Notes: generated by a model not told the origin, from the letters alone. 55,339 bases of DNA from Gammaproteobacteria bacterium (GCA_030065815.1 JASJCU010000008.1:1-55339); one strand, 5' to 3'; positions 42,432 to 51,786 are shown, numbered from the stretch's first letter. A program made the numbers and translations.

Positions 42432-43001
42432 CTAGGTCACATCGCCGTCGAGCAGCGCCTGGTAGCCGTTGGCCGGGAACGGCGGCCGCTCGACGCGCGC
42501 CAGGTCGCCGAGAGTCGTCGTCAGCATCGCGATCAGCGGGATGTCGCGGTTGAACGACGCATCGAACGCGATGCGCTTGCCGATCATCTGGTACGGGCTG
42601 ACGATGCCGGAATCGGCGCGCGTCACCAACACCAGCGGGCTCTGCTGGAAGATCTGGTTGACCAGCACGACCGGTTCGCCGCGCAGATGGTGGACCAGCA
42701 GGCCACTGTCGGCGGTCCCATAGTCGGCCTCACCGCTCAGCACCTGCTCGACGATGTCGCGCTGCAGGTCGATCTCGCGCAGCGTCACATCGAGTCCAGC
42801 CTGCGCGTAGTAGCCCTTCTCGATCGCCGCGTAATAACCGGCAAACTGGAACCCGTGGGTCCATTTGAGCTGGATGCTGATGCGTTCCGGCGGCGCGGCG
42901 AGTGCCGCCGGGCCGAGGCCGACGATGGCCAGCAATATGAACAGAAGCACGCCGCTGGTCGTCGAGAGCTGGCCTGAATCCTTGCGGCGAGCGGTGTGCA
43001 T
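42432..43001 (-). CDS. Truncated NMT1/THI5-like periplasmic binding protein
   Basis: A 189-residue product with an N-terminal hydrophobic segment (GVLLFILLAIVGLGPAALA) and ISIQLKWTHGFQFAGYYAAI, the start of an NMT1/THI5 domain, then QVLSGEADYGTADSGLLVHH. The domain normally runs to over 200 residues and, with this signature, often heads a sensor kinase or cyclase; here it stops at TAG after about 150 residues, 75 nt short of menA. Probably a decayed remnant of a larger receptor, though a secreted short form cannot be excluded. Confidence 0.65.
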   Translation of the reverse strand: MHTARRKDSGQLSTTSGVLLFILLAIVGLGPAALAAPPERISIQLKWTHGFQFAGYYAAIEKGYYAQAGLDVTLREIDLQRDIVEQVLSGEADYGTADSGLLVHHLRGEPVVLVNQIFQQSPLVLVTRADSGIVSPYQMIGKRIAFDASFNRDIPLIAMLTTTLGDLARVERPPFPANGYQALLDGDVT

Positions 43002-43162
43002 CGTGGAATGACTGCCGGGGGTTGGGCTTCGGACCGGGCTGGCCGCGGTCGGTACGCGGTCGCCGGCCGTTGCCGCAAGTATAGTCTTTGGCGGCCGCCG
43101 GGCCAGCGCGGGCCGATGTCGTCCGCATCGCGGACGGTGACCTCACGCAGCGGCGAGGGGAC

Positions 43163-43579
43163 TCAGTCGAGGATCAGCTCCGGCCGCCAGTACGGGCAGT
43201 CCTGCTTGCGGCCGTCGGGGCCGATGTGCTTGCAGCACTCGCGGTGGCCGAGGTCGATCTGACACGCCGACGGCTGGCCGTCTTCGGAAAAATTGATCTG
43301 TCTTACGCAGCCGATCAGCGTCGCCAGGTAGTGCAGCCGCACGACCAGCGCGCCGAGCACGGTGCCCGGTGCGAGCCAGAACAGCGGCGATGCCAAGATG
43401 GTCCGGTAGGTGTGCTCGGTCATCGCGGCGCCGGCGACCAGCAGCAGCGCCGGTACCAGCAGTGCGGTCAGCAGCAGGCTCCACATCAGCGGATCGTGCA
43501 TCGCGCGTCCCTTGCGCCACCCCAACAGCAGCCGGTGGCCCAGGGAGGAGAGCTGCGGTCGCTTGATCGAATCTGCCAT
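43163..43579 (-). CDS. Small two-span membrane protein with C-terminal Cys cluster
   Basis: 138 residues, unrecognised. Two hydrophobic helices (about residues 32-53 and 64-88) are followed by a soluble tail with five Cys: SACQIDLGHRECCKHIGPDG and QDCPYWRPE, plus one Cys at the end of the second helix. The His/Cys spacing could bind metal or a cluster. ATG 43579 is tentative because no Shine-Dalgarno is seen; ATG at residue 27 is an alternative. Codon use resembles the neighbours. Confidence 0.55.
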   Translation of the reverse strand: MADSIKRPQLSSLGHRLLLGWRKGRAMHDPLMWSLLLTALLVPALLLVAGAAMTEHTYRTILASPLFWLAPGTVLGALVVRLHYLATLIGCVRQINFSEDGQPSACQIDLGHRECCKHIGPDGRKQDCPYWRPELILD

Positions 43580-43686
43580 GTCGGGAGGTGCGTTGCTGTT
43601 ATCCCAAGCAGCGGCCGAAACGGCATTTTCTTGAATATTAGCGGATTGCGATTCTTGCCCGGCAGACCAAAGTCGGCGGCGGCGCG

Positions 43687-44034
43687 GTGCCGCCGTCATG
43701 CGCGGTGTGCGGCAGCGGCCGACCGCCACCGCAGCAGCGCCGGGTCGGGCAGCGCGATCATCTCGACGACATGCTGGACGGAGGCGCGGCGACCGGCGAG
43801 ATCCGTCAAGGCCACAGCGGCGGGTCGACCGGCTCGCCGACCGGCTTCTACGACGACACGGCCGAGCACGAGCGCATGCTGGTCGGTATGCAGCGCGGTT
43901 TCGTGATGTCCGGTCGGCGCCCCGGGCTGCGTGCGTTGTACCTGTTGTGGACGGCGCGTGACGTTGCCGGGTTTGGCGTGTGCGTGCGCGCTGGCCGCGG
44001 CAGGCACCGCTTCGCGATCGGCCTGACCGCATGA
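43687..44034 (+). CDS. Hypothetical small protein upstream of the second BLUF gene
   Basis: An open frame of 115 codons from GTG 43687 with strong G/C at codon third positions and lower at second positions, as expected of a real gene here. The product contains GFYDDTAEHERMLVGMQRGF and LRALYLLWTARDVAGFGV, matching no family I know. An internal ATG at the MLDGG segment may be the true start. It ends 53 nt before the BLUF gene on the same strand, so the two may be co-transcribed. Confidence 0.38.
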   Translation: MPPSCAVCGSGRPPPQQRRVGQRDHLDDMLDGGAATGEIRQGHSGGSTGSPTGFYDDTAEHERMLVGMQRGFVMSGRRPGLRALYLLWTARDVAGFGVCVRAGRGRHRFAIGLTA

Positions 44035-44087
44035 CCTTGCCCAGCAGGCATAATGCCGGGCGGGTGACGCAACACGGGGGAATCCGC

Positions 44088-44534
44088 ATGCTCTTGCAAC
44101 TGGGCTATGTCAGCACGGCGACCGGGTCCACGGATCGTGCCGGTCTGCTCGATATCCTGGAGACGGCGCGCGGGTTGAACCACGGCGCCGGCGTCACCGG
44201 ATTGCTGTTGTTCTACGACGGCCACTTCATGCAGCTGCTTGAGGGCGAGGAGCACGCGGTGCGCGACATCTTCGGCCGCATCGCGGCCGACCCGCGACAC
44301 CGCGACATCACGGTGTTGTTCGAGGAGCCGATCGACGAACGCCTGTTCACGGACTGGACGATGGGATTCCAGAGGCTCGACGGTAACGAGCTGCTCGAGT
44401 TCCCGGTCGAGAACGGCGCTGCGCCGGGCCTGCGCGCGATGGCGCAGGACGCCGGCCGCGCCAAGCAGCTGCTGCTGCGGATGCGCAGCCGCGGCCTCGA
44501 TCCGCGCAAGGACATCGCGACGACGCCGTCGTGA
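44088..44534 (+). CDS. BLUF-domain blue-light photoreceptor (second copy)
   Basis: 148-residue short BLUF protein, clearly paralogous to the one at 37110: Tyr7 (LGYVS), Asn31 (LNHGAGVTGLLLF), Gln49 (FMQLLEGE), Trp90 and Met92 (TDWTMGF) occupy identical positions. The C-terminal extension (AKQLLLRMRSRGLDPRKDI) differs. GGGGGA precedes the ATG. It is convergent with eda and outside the pigment genes, with no PpsR-type site nearby, so the two copies may serve different circuits. Confidence 0.9.
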   Translation: MLLQLGYVSTATGSTDRAGLLDILETARGLNHGAGVTGLLLFYDGHFMQLLEGEEHAVRDIFGRIAADPRHRDITVLFEEPIDERLFTDWTMGFQRLDGNELLEFPVENGAAPGLRAMAQDAGRAKQLLLRMRSRGLDPRKDIATTPS

Positions 44535-44545
44535 CACGCTGAACG

Positions 44546-45160
44546 TCAGCCGGCGGCGGCGCGCGCCAGCCGCGTCACGGCCTCCCAGTCGCCGGACCCG
44601 ACCAGGTCGCCCGGCGCCAGCCACGAACCGCCGACGCAGCTGACGTTGGGCAGCGCCAGGTAGTCGCGGAAATTGTCGGCGCCGATGCCGCCGGTCGGAC
44701 AGAAGCGCAGTTCCGGGAACGGCCCGCCAAGGGCCTTGAGCATGCCGATGCCGCCGGCCTGCGCGGCCGGGAACAGCTTCAGGTACTCGAAGCCGATGTC
44801 GCGCGCCGCCATCGCCTCGCTCGGTGTGAACACGCCGGGCAGGAACGGAAGCTCCGACTGGCCGCTGGCATTCAGCAGTACCCGGGTCAGGCCGGGGCTG
44901 ACCGCGAACTGCGCACCGGCGTCGGCCGCCTGATGGAAATGTTCCGGCCGGGTCAGCGTGCCGACGCCGACGATCGCGTCGGGTACCGACGCGGCAATCG
45001 CCCGTACCGCGGCCAGTGCGACCGGCGTGCGCAGCGTGACCTCGAGGACCCTGAGACCGCCGGCCACCAGCGCCTGCGCCAGTGGCACGGCATGGCCGAG
45101 GTCTTCGATGACCAGCACCGGCATGACCGGCGTGCTGGTGACGATCTGTTCTATCCGCAT
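44546..45160 (-). CDS. eda: 2-Dehydro-3-deoxy-6-phosphogluconate aldolase
   Basis: Cleaves KDPG to pyruvate and glyceraldehyde 3-phosphate in the Entner-Doudoroff pathway. The 204-residue TIM-barrel protein has [13 protein letters not shown] with the conserved Glu and Arg, [21 protein letters not shown], the Schiff-base Lys in [14 protein letters not shown] and FCPTGGIG for phosphate binding. It lies 28 nt after edd on the same strand, forming an edd-eda operon. Confidence 0.95.
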   Translation of the reverse strand: MRIEQIVTSTPVMPVLVIEDLGHAVPLAQALVAGGLRVLEVTLRTPVALAAVRAIAASVPDAIVGVGTLTRPEHFHQAADAGAQFAVSPGLTRVLLNASGQSELPFLPGVFTPSEAMAARDIGFEYLKLFPAAQAGGIGMLKALGGPFPELRFCPTGGIGADNFRDYLALPNVSCVGGSWLAPGDLVGSGDWEAVTRLARAAAG

Positions 45161-45188
45161 GGCTCGGGTTCTTGTGCTGCTGCGATGT

Positions 45189-47027
45189 TCATGTGCCCGG
45201 CAGCGGGTCGCACAGGATGCTCAGCGCGCCGTCTTCGGCACCGCCGCTGCGAGCGCGGAAGCCATCGAACAGCTCGCGGCCCATGCCCCAGTGGCGGTGA
45301 CCGAGGTCGGCCGGCGCGTGTTCGCGCTGTTGCCACGCGGCCGCGTCGACACACGCCTCGAGGATACCGCGTTCGCCGTCCAGCCGTATGCGGTCGCCGT
45401 CGCGTACCTTGCCCAGCGGGCCGCCGCACAGTGTCTCCGGTGTCACGTGGATCGCCGCCGGCACCTTGCCCGACGCGCCGGACATGCGCCCGTCGGTGAC
45501 GATCGCGACCTGGAAGCCGCGGCCCTGCAGCACGCCGAGCGCCGGCGTCAGCTTGTGCAACTCGGGCATGCCGTTGGCGCGCGGTCCCTGCAGGCGGATC
45601 ACGGCGACGAAGTCGCGTTCGAGTTCGCCGCGCGCGAACGCCGCGAGGACGTCGTCCTGGTCGTCGAACACGATCGCCGGTGCCTCGACGACGCGGTGTT
45701 CGGGCTCGACCGCCGAGACCTTGATCACGGCGCGGCCGAGGTTGCCGGTCAACAGGCGCAGGCCGCCGCTGGCGCTGAACGGCCGTGCCGCGGCGCGCAG
45801 GACATTGTCGTTGCCGCTGTCCGCGACGGCGGGTCGCCAGCCCAGCCGGCCGTCGTCGAGCCAGGGCTGTTCGGTGTAGGCGCGCAGGCCGTGGCCGGCG
45901 ACCGTCTGCACGTCGGCGTGCAGCAGGCCGGCGTCGAGCAGCTCGCGGATCAGGAACGCGGTGCCGCCGGCGGCATGGAACTGGTTCACGTCGGCGTCGC
46001 CGTTTGGGTAGATGCGCGCGAGCAGCGGCACGACGTCGGACAGGTCGTTGAAGTCGTCCCAGTTCACGCGCATGCCGGCGGCGCGCCCGATCGCGACCAG
46101 GTGCATGGTGTGGTTGGTCGAGCCGCCGGTCGCGAGCAGCGCGATCACGGCATTGACCAGGCTGCGTTCGTCGAGCATGCGCCCGACCGGTACGAAGGCG
46201 TCGCCGAGCGCGGTCAGCGCCGCCGCGCGCCGGGCCGCGGCCTGGGTCAACGCGGCGCGCAGCGGCGTGCCGGGATGGACGAACGCGCTGCCCGGCAGGT
46301 GCAGGCCCATGACCTCCATCAGCACCTGGTTGCTGTTCGCGGTGCCGTAGAAGGTGCATGTGCCAGGCCCGTGGTAGGACTGGCTCTCGGCCTCGAGCAG
46401 CGCGTCGCGGCCGATCCTGCCGTCGGCGAACAGCTGGCGCATGCGTGCCTTCTCGGCGTTGGGCATGCCCGACGTCATCGGCCCGGCCGGCACGAACACC
46501 GCGGGCAGGTGGCCGAAGGCCAGTGCGCCGATCAGCAGGCCGGGGACGATCTTGTCGCAGACGCCGAGATACAGCGCGCCGTCGAAGGTGTTGTGCGACA
46601 GCGCGACCGCGGTCGCCAGCGCGATCGTGTCGCGGCTGAACAGCGACAACTCCATGCCCGGCTGGCCCTGGGTCACGCCGTCGCACATCGCCGGCACGCC
46701 GCCGGCGAACTGCGCTGTTGCGCCGACCTCGCGCACCGCCTGCTTGATCTGTCGCGGGTAGTCGTGCAGCGGCTGGTGTGCCGACAGCATGTCGTTGTAT
46801 GCCGAGACGATCGCCAGATTGGGCCGGCGCAGCTCGCGCAGGGTCTGCTTGTCGCCGGCCGGGAACGCCGCGAACGCGTGCGCGAGGTTGGTACACGACA
46901 GCCCCTTGCGTACCGGGCCGTCGCCAATCGCCGCGTCGATGCGCTGCAGGTAGGCGGTTCGGGCCTCTGCGCTGCGCGTGCGGATGCGCTCGGTCACGCG
47001 GGCGACGGTCGGGTGCAGTGCTGTCAT
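45189..47027 (-). CDS. edd: Phosphogluconate dehydratase
   Basis: Converts 6-phosphogluconate to KDPG. The 612-residue IlvD/Edd-family protein has [34 protein letters not shown] and [15 protein letters not shown] with cluster Cys residues, plus [18 protein letters not shown] and [20 protein letters not shown]. Length and motifs fit Edd rather than IlvD. Start at ATG 47027. Together with eda it gives a complete Entner-Doudoroff branch from 6-phosphogluconate. Confidence 0.95.
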   Translation of the reverse strand: MTALHPTVARVTERIRTRSAEARTAYLQRIDAAIGDGPVRKGLSCTNLAHAFAAFPAGDKQTLRELRRPNLAIVSAYNDMLSAHQPLHDYPRQIKQAVREVGATAQFAGGVPAMCDGVTQGQPGMELSLFSRDTIALATAVALSHNTFDGALYLGVCDKIVPGLLIGALAFGHLPAVFVPAGPMTSGMPNAEKARMRQLFADGRIGRDALLEAESQSYHGPGTCTFYGTANSNQVLMEVMGLHLPGSAFVHPGTPLRAALTQAAARRAAALTALGDAFVPVGRMLDERSLVNAVIALLATGGSTNHTMHLVAIGRAAGMRVNWDDFNDLSDVVPLLARIYPNGDADVNQFHAAGGTAFLIRELLDAGLLHADVQTVAGHGLRAYTEQPWLDDGRLGWRPAVADSGNDNVLRAAARPFSASGGLRLLTGNLGRAVIKVSAVEPEHRVVEAPAIVFDDQDDVLAAFARGELERDFVAVIRLQGPRANGMPELHKLTPALGVLQGRGFQVAIVTDGRMSGASGKVPAAIHVTPETLCGGPLGKVRDGDRIRLDGERGILEACVDAAAWQQREHAPADLGHRHWGMGRELFDGFRARSGGAEDGALSILCDPLPGT

Positions 47028-47316
47028 GACGGCCTACCTGGCGCTGCGCTGTGTGGATGGCGTGGCGGCGCGTGTCCGCGGGGACGCGCGCCCGGCACTA
47101 TCGTCCCCGCATCGCGCACGGCGATGCAAGGGTGACGCGACGGCGCGGCGACGGACGCGGCGCGATGCACCGTGGCGGTGCGATTGCGCCGCGTCGGCGA
47201 CCGTCGCTGCACGTTTGCGGTGCGCTATCGTGTCCGTAACGCGGCGTTGGCATGGCCCGGATGTTGCTGCACCCGGTTGGGCGGGTCACGGCGTCCGCCG
47301 CAGGAGGTGGTGGCAA

Positions 47317-48255
47317 GTGAGCGCGAACAACCCCTACTCGCTGATGCTGCACGGCGGCGCGGGCAGGCTCGACCAGGTCCGCGACGGGTCGACGGCGGTG
47401 CGCTATCTCGACAGCCTGCGCGGCATCCTCGAACACGGTCGCGACATCCTGTCGCTGGGCGGTTCGGCGCTGCAGGCGGTCGAGGCCTGCACCGTGCTGC
47501 TCGAGGACGACCCGCTGTTCAACGCCGGCTGCGGCTCGGTGCTGAACGCCGACGGCAATGCCGAGATGGATGCGGCGATCATGGACGGACGCGACCTCGG
47601 CGCCGGGGCCGTCGCCGCGCTCCGTAACATCGCCAACCCGGTGCAGCTGGCGCGCCGCGTGCTCAGCGAATCCGAGCACGTGCTGCTGGTCGCCGACGGG
47701 GCGCAGCGGTTTGCCGCCGAACACGGCTTCGAGCCCGTCGCCGATGCCTATTTCCGGCGCCGCGAGCGCGTCGCGCAGCTCGAGCGGGTGCGCCGCGACG
47801 GCCGCGTCGCGCTCGACCACGGGTCGGCGGGCGACGTCACGGACGGCGCTCACGGTACCGTCGGCGCCGTGGCGCTCGACCTCGACGGCAACCTCGCGGC
47901 GGCGACGTCGACCGGTGGCATGGTCAACAAGCGCGCCGGCCGGGTCGGCGATTCGCCGCTGCTCGGGGCCGGCGTGTATGCCGACAACGACAGCTGCGCG
48001 GTATCGGCGACCGGCAACGGCGAGGACCTGATGCGGACCGTGATCGCGAAGACGATCGCCGATCACATCGCGCTACAGGACCTGGACGCGGCCGCGGCGA
48101 CGGCCGCCGCGATCGACCTGCTGCGTCGCCGCGTGCACGGCCAGGGCGGCGTGATCGTCATCGATCGCCACGGCCGCTGTGCGAGCGGCATGACGACGGC
48201 GAAGATGATCCACGGCTGGATCGAACTCGGTGGTGACGCGGTCGTGCGCTTCTGA
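47317..48255 (+). CDS. Isoaspartyl peptidase / L-asparaginase (Ntn hydrolase family)
   Basis: 312-residue threonine-type N-terminal-nucleophile hydrolase that hydrolyses isoaspartyl dipeptides and asparagine. MLHGGAGRL at the N-terminus, LFNAGCGSVLNADGNAEMDA, the self-cleavage site before Thr in GAHGTVGAVALDLDGNLAAA, TSTGGMVNKRAGRVGDSPL and SATGNGEDLMR are family signatures. GTG 47317 follows AGGAGG. Usually iaaA/ansB-like; the exact substrate is not clear. Confidence 0.92.
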   Translation: MSANNPYSLMLHGGAGRLDQVRDGSTAVRYLDSLRGILEHGRDILSLGGSALQAVEACTVLLEDDPLFNAGCGSVLNADGNAEMDAAIMDGRDLGAGAVAALRNIANPVQLARRVLSESEHVLLVADGAQRFAAEHGFEPVADAYFRRRERVAQLERVRRDGRVALDHGSAGDVTDGAHGTVGAVALDLDGNLAAATSTGGMVNKRAGRVGDSPLLGAGVYADNDSCAVSATGNGEDLMRTVIAKTIADHIALQDLDAAAATAAAIDLLRRRVHGQGGVIVIDRHGRCASGMTTAKMIHGWIELGGDAVVRF

Positions 48256-48281
48256 ACGGGCAGTGGCGCGGCGGCCGGGCT

Positions 48282-50090
48282 TCAGCCGCGGTCGGCGACG
48301 CGCGGTGCGAGCGTGCCGAGTACGTGATTGAGGTCTTCGAGAACGAACGGCTTGGTGATGAAGCCCTGCATGCCGGCATCGCGCGCGCGCCGGCGGTTGC
48401 TGTCGTCGGTGAACGCGGTCACGGCGATGATCGGTACGTCCGGCCGATCGCCGCCCGGGTTCTCCGCGGCGATCCGCTGCGCCGCCTCGCAGCCATCGAC
48501 GCCGGGCATGTCGCAGTCCATCAGGATCACGTCGAAGTCGTCGGCGTGGTAGCGGTCGATGCAGGCCTGGCCGTCGCCGACGACGTCGCAGCTGCAGCCC
48601 AGCATCTCGAGCATCTCCTGCATGATGACCTGATTGATCGGGTTGTCCTCGGCCAGCAGCACGCGCAGGCCGAGCGTCGGGTTCGCGCCGGCGTCCACGG
48701 CGCCGCCCGCTGCCTGTGCCGCAGGCAGCGGCCGGTCGGCGAACGGCAGCGTCAGCGTGAACGCAAAGCGGCTGCCCCGGCCGGGTTCGCTGTCGACGCC
48801 CAGCTCGCCGCCCATCAGCCGCACCAGGTCGTGCGACACCGCGAGGCCGAGCCCGGTGCCGCCGTACTCGCGGGTTGTCGAATCGTCGGCCTGGGCGAAC
48901 GAATCGAATATCCGCGCCTGCGCGTCGGCCGGGATGCCGATACCGGGATCCTCGACGACGAACGTGCAGCGGACGTGGTCCGGGTCCGGCCGCTGCTGGC
49001 GCAGCGACACGACCACGGTACCGCGCGGCGTGAACTTGATCGCGTTGGCGACCAGGTTGAGCAGCACCTGGGTCAGGCGGCCGGGGTCGCCGGTCACGCA
49101 ATCCGGCGGCGCCGGGGGCAGGTCGGCACGCAACGTCAGTCCCTTGGCCTGCGCCGAGTCCTGCAGCAGTGACACGCAATCGCGGACGACGTCGGCGGCG
49201 CACATCGGGATGGATTCGAGCGTCAGCTTGCCGGCCTCCATCTTCGAGAAGTCGAGCAGCTCGTTGATCCGCTGCAGCAGCAGGTCGGCCGAGCGCGACA
49301 TGATCTCCTGGTAGCGCGCGCGGCGCGCCGGGACATCGGTCTGGCGCAGCATGTCGAGCGTGCCGATCAGGCCGTTCAGCGGCGTGCGCAGTTCGTGGCT
49401 GACCTTGGCGACGAACTGCCCCTTGGCGCGGTCCGCGTCCTCGGCGCGCGCCCGCGCCTCCTCGAGTTCGGTCGCGCGCTGCTTGAGCAGGCGCAGGTTG
49501 CCGAGGTTTTCCCAGTAGCTGCGATCGAGCTTGACGCCGATCGTCAGCAGAAACGCGATATTGAGCGCGAACAGCATCCCCATCAGCATCGCGTCGCCGT
49601 CGGCGGTGGCGAGGCCGGCGAGCGCCGGTGGCAGCAGCAGCGTGATGATGTAGGCCTGCTGCAGGCGGCGATGGGTACTCAGGCTGATCGTGCCGCCGGC
49701 GACGATGCCGGCCGTTGCGAAGCTGGCCATCATGGCCGGCCACGCCGCGTGGTAGTGCCAGATCAGGTTGGCTACCAGCAGGCCCCAGACCGCGGCCAGG
49801 CAGATCACCGAGGTCCAGTAGGCGCGCCGCCACAGGTGCGGGTTGCGCGGGTACCAGTGATCGAAGCGCAGGCCGAGCAGCAGGCGCACGCCGCCCGGCA
49901 GCGTCAGCAGCAGCAGACCGCTCCAGGCCAGCGCCGGGTGGTCGGCGGCCAGCGACGTCACGCCGATCACGAGCAGCCAGATCGCCGTGTACAGCAGGCT
50001 GCCGGGCAAACCCTGTTGTCCCAGGTCACGATCGGCCTGGGCGTAGTCGTCTGCCGTGAACTGTATCGTCGGGACGTCGGGCGCGGGCAT
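48282..50090 (-). CDS. Hybrid sensor histidine kinase with receiver domain
   Basis: A 602-residue membrane kinase. About six hydrophobic helices cover residues 25-200, then a short coiled coil (LLKQRATELEEARARAEDAD), the H-box KVSHELRTPLNGLIG, N-box LNLVANAIKFTPRG, G-boxes DPGIGIP and GGTGLGLAVS, and a C-terminal receiver with VLLAEDNPINQVIMQEML and phospho-acceptor Asp in VILMDCDMPGVDG. The signal and final output are unknown; no response regulator lies next to it. Convergent with the isoaspartyl peptidase. Confidence 0.9.
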   Translation of the reverse strand: MPAPDVPTIQFTADDYAQADRDLGQQGLPGSLLYTAIWLLVIGVTSLAADHPALAWSGLLLLTLPGGVRLLLGLRFDHWYPRNPHLWRRAYWTSVICLAAVWGLLVANLIWHYHAAWPAMMASFATAGIVAGGTISLSTHRRLQQAYIITLLLPPALAGLATADGDAMLMGMLFALNIAFLLTIGVKLDRSYWENLGNLRLLKQRATELEEARARAEDADRAKGQFVAKVSHELRTPLNGLIGTLDMLRQTDVPARRARYQEIMSRSADLLLQRINELLDFSKMEAGKLTLESIPMCAADVVRDCVSLLQDSAQAKGLTLRADLPPAPPDCVTGDPGRLTQVLLNLVANAIKFTPRGTVVVSLRQQRPDPDHVRCTFVVEDPGIGIPADAQARIFDSFAQADDSTTREYGGTGLGLAVSHDLVRLMGGELGVDSEPGRGSRFAFTLTLPFADRPLPAAQAAGGAVDAGANPTLGLRVLLAEDNPINQVIMQEMLEMLGCSCDVVGDGQACIDRYHADDFDVILMDCDMPGVDGCEAAQRIAAENPGGDRPDVPIIAVTAFTDDSNRRRARDAGMQGFITKPFVLEDLNHVLGTLAPRVADRG

Positions 50091-50217
50091 CTGCGGTTCG
50101 TCGTTCGGGGCTTTTCTGGCTAGCGGCCGTTCGACGGCGCATTGTAGCCGGCGCGCGACGCGCGACGCCGCCGGGGGATAATCGCGGATCGCGACAGTGA
50201 TCGGGAGCGGATCGGGC

Positions 50218-50976
50218 ATGCCGGTGCGACGCACCAAGCGGGACGGACGATTGCGGCGCCTGCGCCGTGCGCTGCTGCGCGTGCTCGGCGCTGCGCTGCT
50301 GCTGTCGGTGGGCGTGGTCCTGCTATTGCGCTGGCTGGATCCGCCGTACTCGGCGGTCATGCTGCAGCGTCTGCTCAACGAGGGTGCTGCGCAACACCAG
50401 GCCTGGGTCGACATCGAGCGCGTCGCCCCGGTCATGGCGCTCGCCGTCGTCGCCGCCGAGGACCAGCGCTTTCCGCACCACCTCGGATTCGACACCGAGC
50501 AGATCCTCGCCGCGGTCGAGGCTCACCTCGACGGCGCTCGGCTGCGTGGGGCGAGCACGATCAGCCAGCAGGTCGCGCGCAACCTGTTCCTGTGGCAGGG
50601 CCGCAGCTATCTGCGCAAGGGCCTCGAGGCCTGGTTCACGGTGTTGATCGAGGCGCTCTGGGGCAAGCGCCGGATCCTCGAGATGTACCTGAATTTCGCC
50701 GAGACCGGCACGCGTCGCTTCGGTGTCGCGCTGGCCGCGCGCGATGGCTTCGGGCGCACGGCGCAGGCGCTGAGCGCGGCACAGGCGGCGCTGATCGCCG
50801 CGGCGCTGCCGAATCCGACGGCCTACGATGTCACGGCGCCATCCGGCCATCTGCGCGAGCGCCAGCGCTGGATCCTGCGGCAGATGCGCAATCTCGGCGG
50901 CCCGGCCTATCTGGCCGGGATCCACGGCGCCGCCGCGGACGCCGGCCGCGACGGCCAAACGACACCGGGGGGCTGA
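50218..50976 (+). CDS. mtgA: Monofunctional biosynthetic peptidoglycan transglycosylase
   Basis: Polymerises lipid II glycan strands. The 252-residue protein has one N-terminal membrane anchor (LGAALLLSVGVVLLLRWL) and a GT51 domain with catalytic Glu in VAAEDQRFPHHLGFD, RGASTISQQVARNLFLW and KRRILEMYLNFAETG. ATG 50218 is preferred over GTG 50197. A perfect 11-bp hairpin encloses the stop codon. Confidence 0.94.
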   Translation: MPVRRTKRDGRLRRLRRALLRVLGAALLLSVGVVLLLRWLDPPYSAVMLQRLLNEGAAQHQAWVDIERVAPVMALAVVAAEDQRFPHHLGFDTEQILAAVEAHLDGARLRGASTISQQVARNLFLWQGRSYLRKGLEAWFTVLIEALWGKRRILEMYLNFAETGTRRFGVALAARDGFGRTAQALSAAQAALIAAALPNPTAYDVTAPSGHLRERQRWILRQMRNLGGPAYLAGIHGAAADAGRDGQTTPGG

Positions 50977-50988
50977 TGCCCCCCGGTG
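50963..50988. terminator. Hairpin at the mtgA stop codon, possible bidirectional terminator
   Basis: CACCGGGGGGC (50963-50973), loop TGAT holding the TGA stop, GCCCCCCGGTG (50978-50988): a perfect 11-bp GC stem between two convergent genes. No T run follows in either direction, so it may act through RNA stability or Rho rather than as a classic intrinsic terminator. Confidence 0.6.
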
Positions 50989-51012
50989 CGCTGTCGCGGC
51001 GGTCTGATCGGA

Positions 51013-51438
51013 TTACGAACGGCCGTCGTTGCCGCGGACGTCCGCGGCCAGGCCTTCGTTGATGCGGTTTTCACGCCACTCGCGGGCCACCCGGTCCCAG
51101 TCGGTATCGGCCGGGTACTGCTCGTGGTAGTCACGGTAGGCGATACCCTCGGGCGAGTCGCGCTGGACTTCCCACAGGCTGATACGGGTCGGGCCGAACG
51201 GCTCGATCGTGCCGACGAAGTCGTTCAGATTGATGCTGTCGACGTTGGCCGCGGCGTACAGTGCCGTGCGGCTGTCGACGGTGTTCGACGGTGCGACCGG
51301 CGCGAACGTGATGCTCGCGGCGTCGGCGCCGTGGACATACTCTTCGGAACCGAACTGCAGCTGGAAGTCGAACGGGGCGTTGGCCGATGCCGAGCCGGCG
51401 GCGATCGCGAACAACGTAGCAATGATCGTGCGTTTCAT
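51013..51438 (-). CDS. Secreted protein of unknown function
   Basis: 141 residues with a clear Sec signal peptide (MKRTIIATLFAIAAGSASA, cleavage likely after ASA) and a good AGGAGA ribosome site. The mature part has FDFQLQFGSEEYVHG and a hydrophilic C-terminus (DRVAREWRENRINEGLAADV) with no recognised domain and no Cys. Probably periplasmic. Convergent with mtgA. Confidence 0.75.
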   Translation of the reverse strand: MKRTIIATLFAIAAGSASANAPFDFQLQFGSEEYVHGADAASITFAPVAPSNTVDSRTALYAAANVDSINLNDFVGTIEPFGPTRISLWEVQRDSPEGIAYRDYHEQYPADTDWDRVAREWRENRINEGLAADVRGNDGRS

Positions 51439-51786
51439 GATTGGGATCTCCTGAGTCGATGTCGGGCGGTCAATCCACCCGTTACGCTCAAGGAGACCCG
51501 GTCGCCGGCGATTTCTTTTCAGCGCGGCGCTTCTGGCGCCTTGTCGCACCAGCAGGCCAGCGGGCCGAGCCTCCATGGTCGGATCCGCGCGCGCACGCCG
51601 CCCTGCAGCCGCCGGCTCGGCATGCAGACGCAGACGCGCCGGCCGAACTTCAGCAGCATTGAAAGCTTTCCTTTATTTTTCAACATGTTAGTTGTTTTCT
51701 CTGCAATATCGTTGGGAAAATTTTAGCATATCAATGAACGCTAATATATGGCGTGGCCAGGCCGGCGGCGCAGGCTGTGCGGGCGA
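51439..51786. other. 348-nt intergenic region with an AT-rich patch
   Basis: From about 51655 to 51760 the sequence is strikingly AT-rich for this genome and contains TTAGC-N12-GCTAA (51723-51744). It may hold promoters for the secreted-protein gene or a short minus-strand ORF, or be foreign DNA. No transposase, tRNA or direct repeat was seen. Confidence 0.45.
51519..51686 (-). CDS. Possible small basic Cys-containing protein (55 aa)
   Basis: An uninterrupted 56-codon frame from ATG 51686 to TGA 51519. The product starts MLKNKGKLSMLLKFGRRVCV and is basic, with Cys in VCVCM and ACWC. The first ten codons are AT-rich and the remainder GC-rich. No good Shine-Dalgarno and no known family; chance is possible. 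Confidence 0.22.
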   Translation of the reverse strand: MLKNKGKLSMLLKFGRRVCVCMPSRRLQGGVRARIRPWRLGPLACWCDKAPEAPR

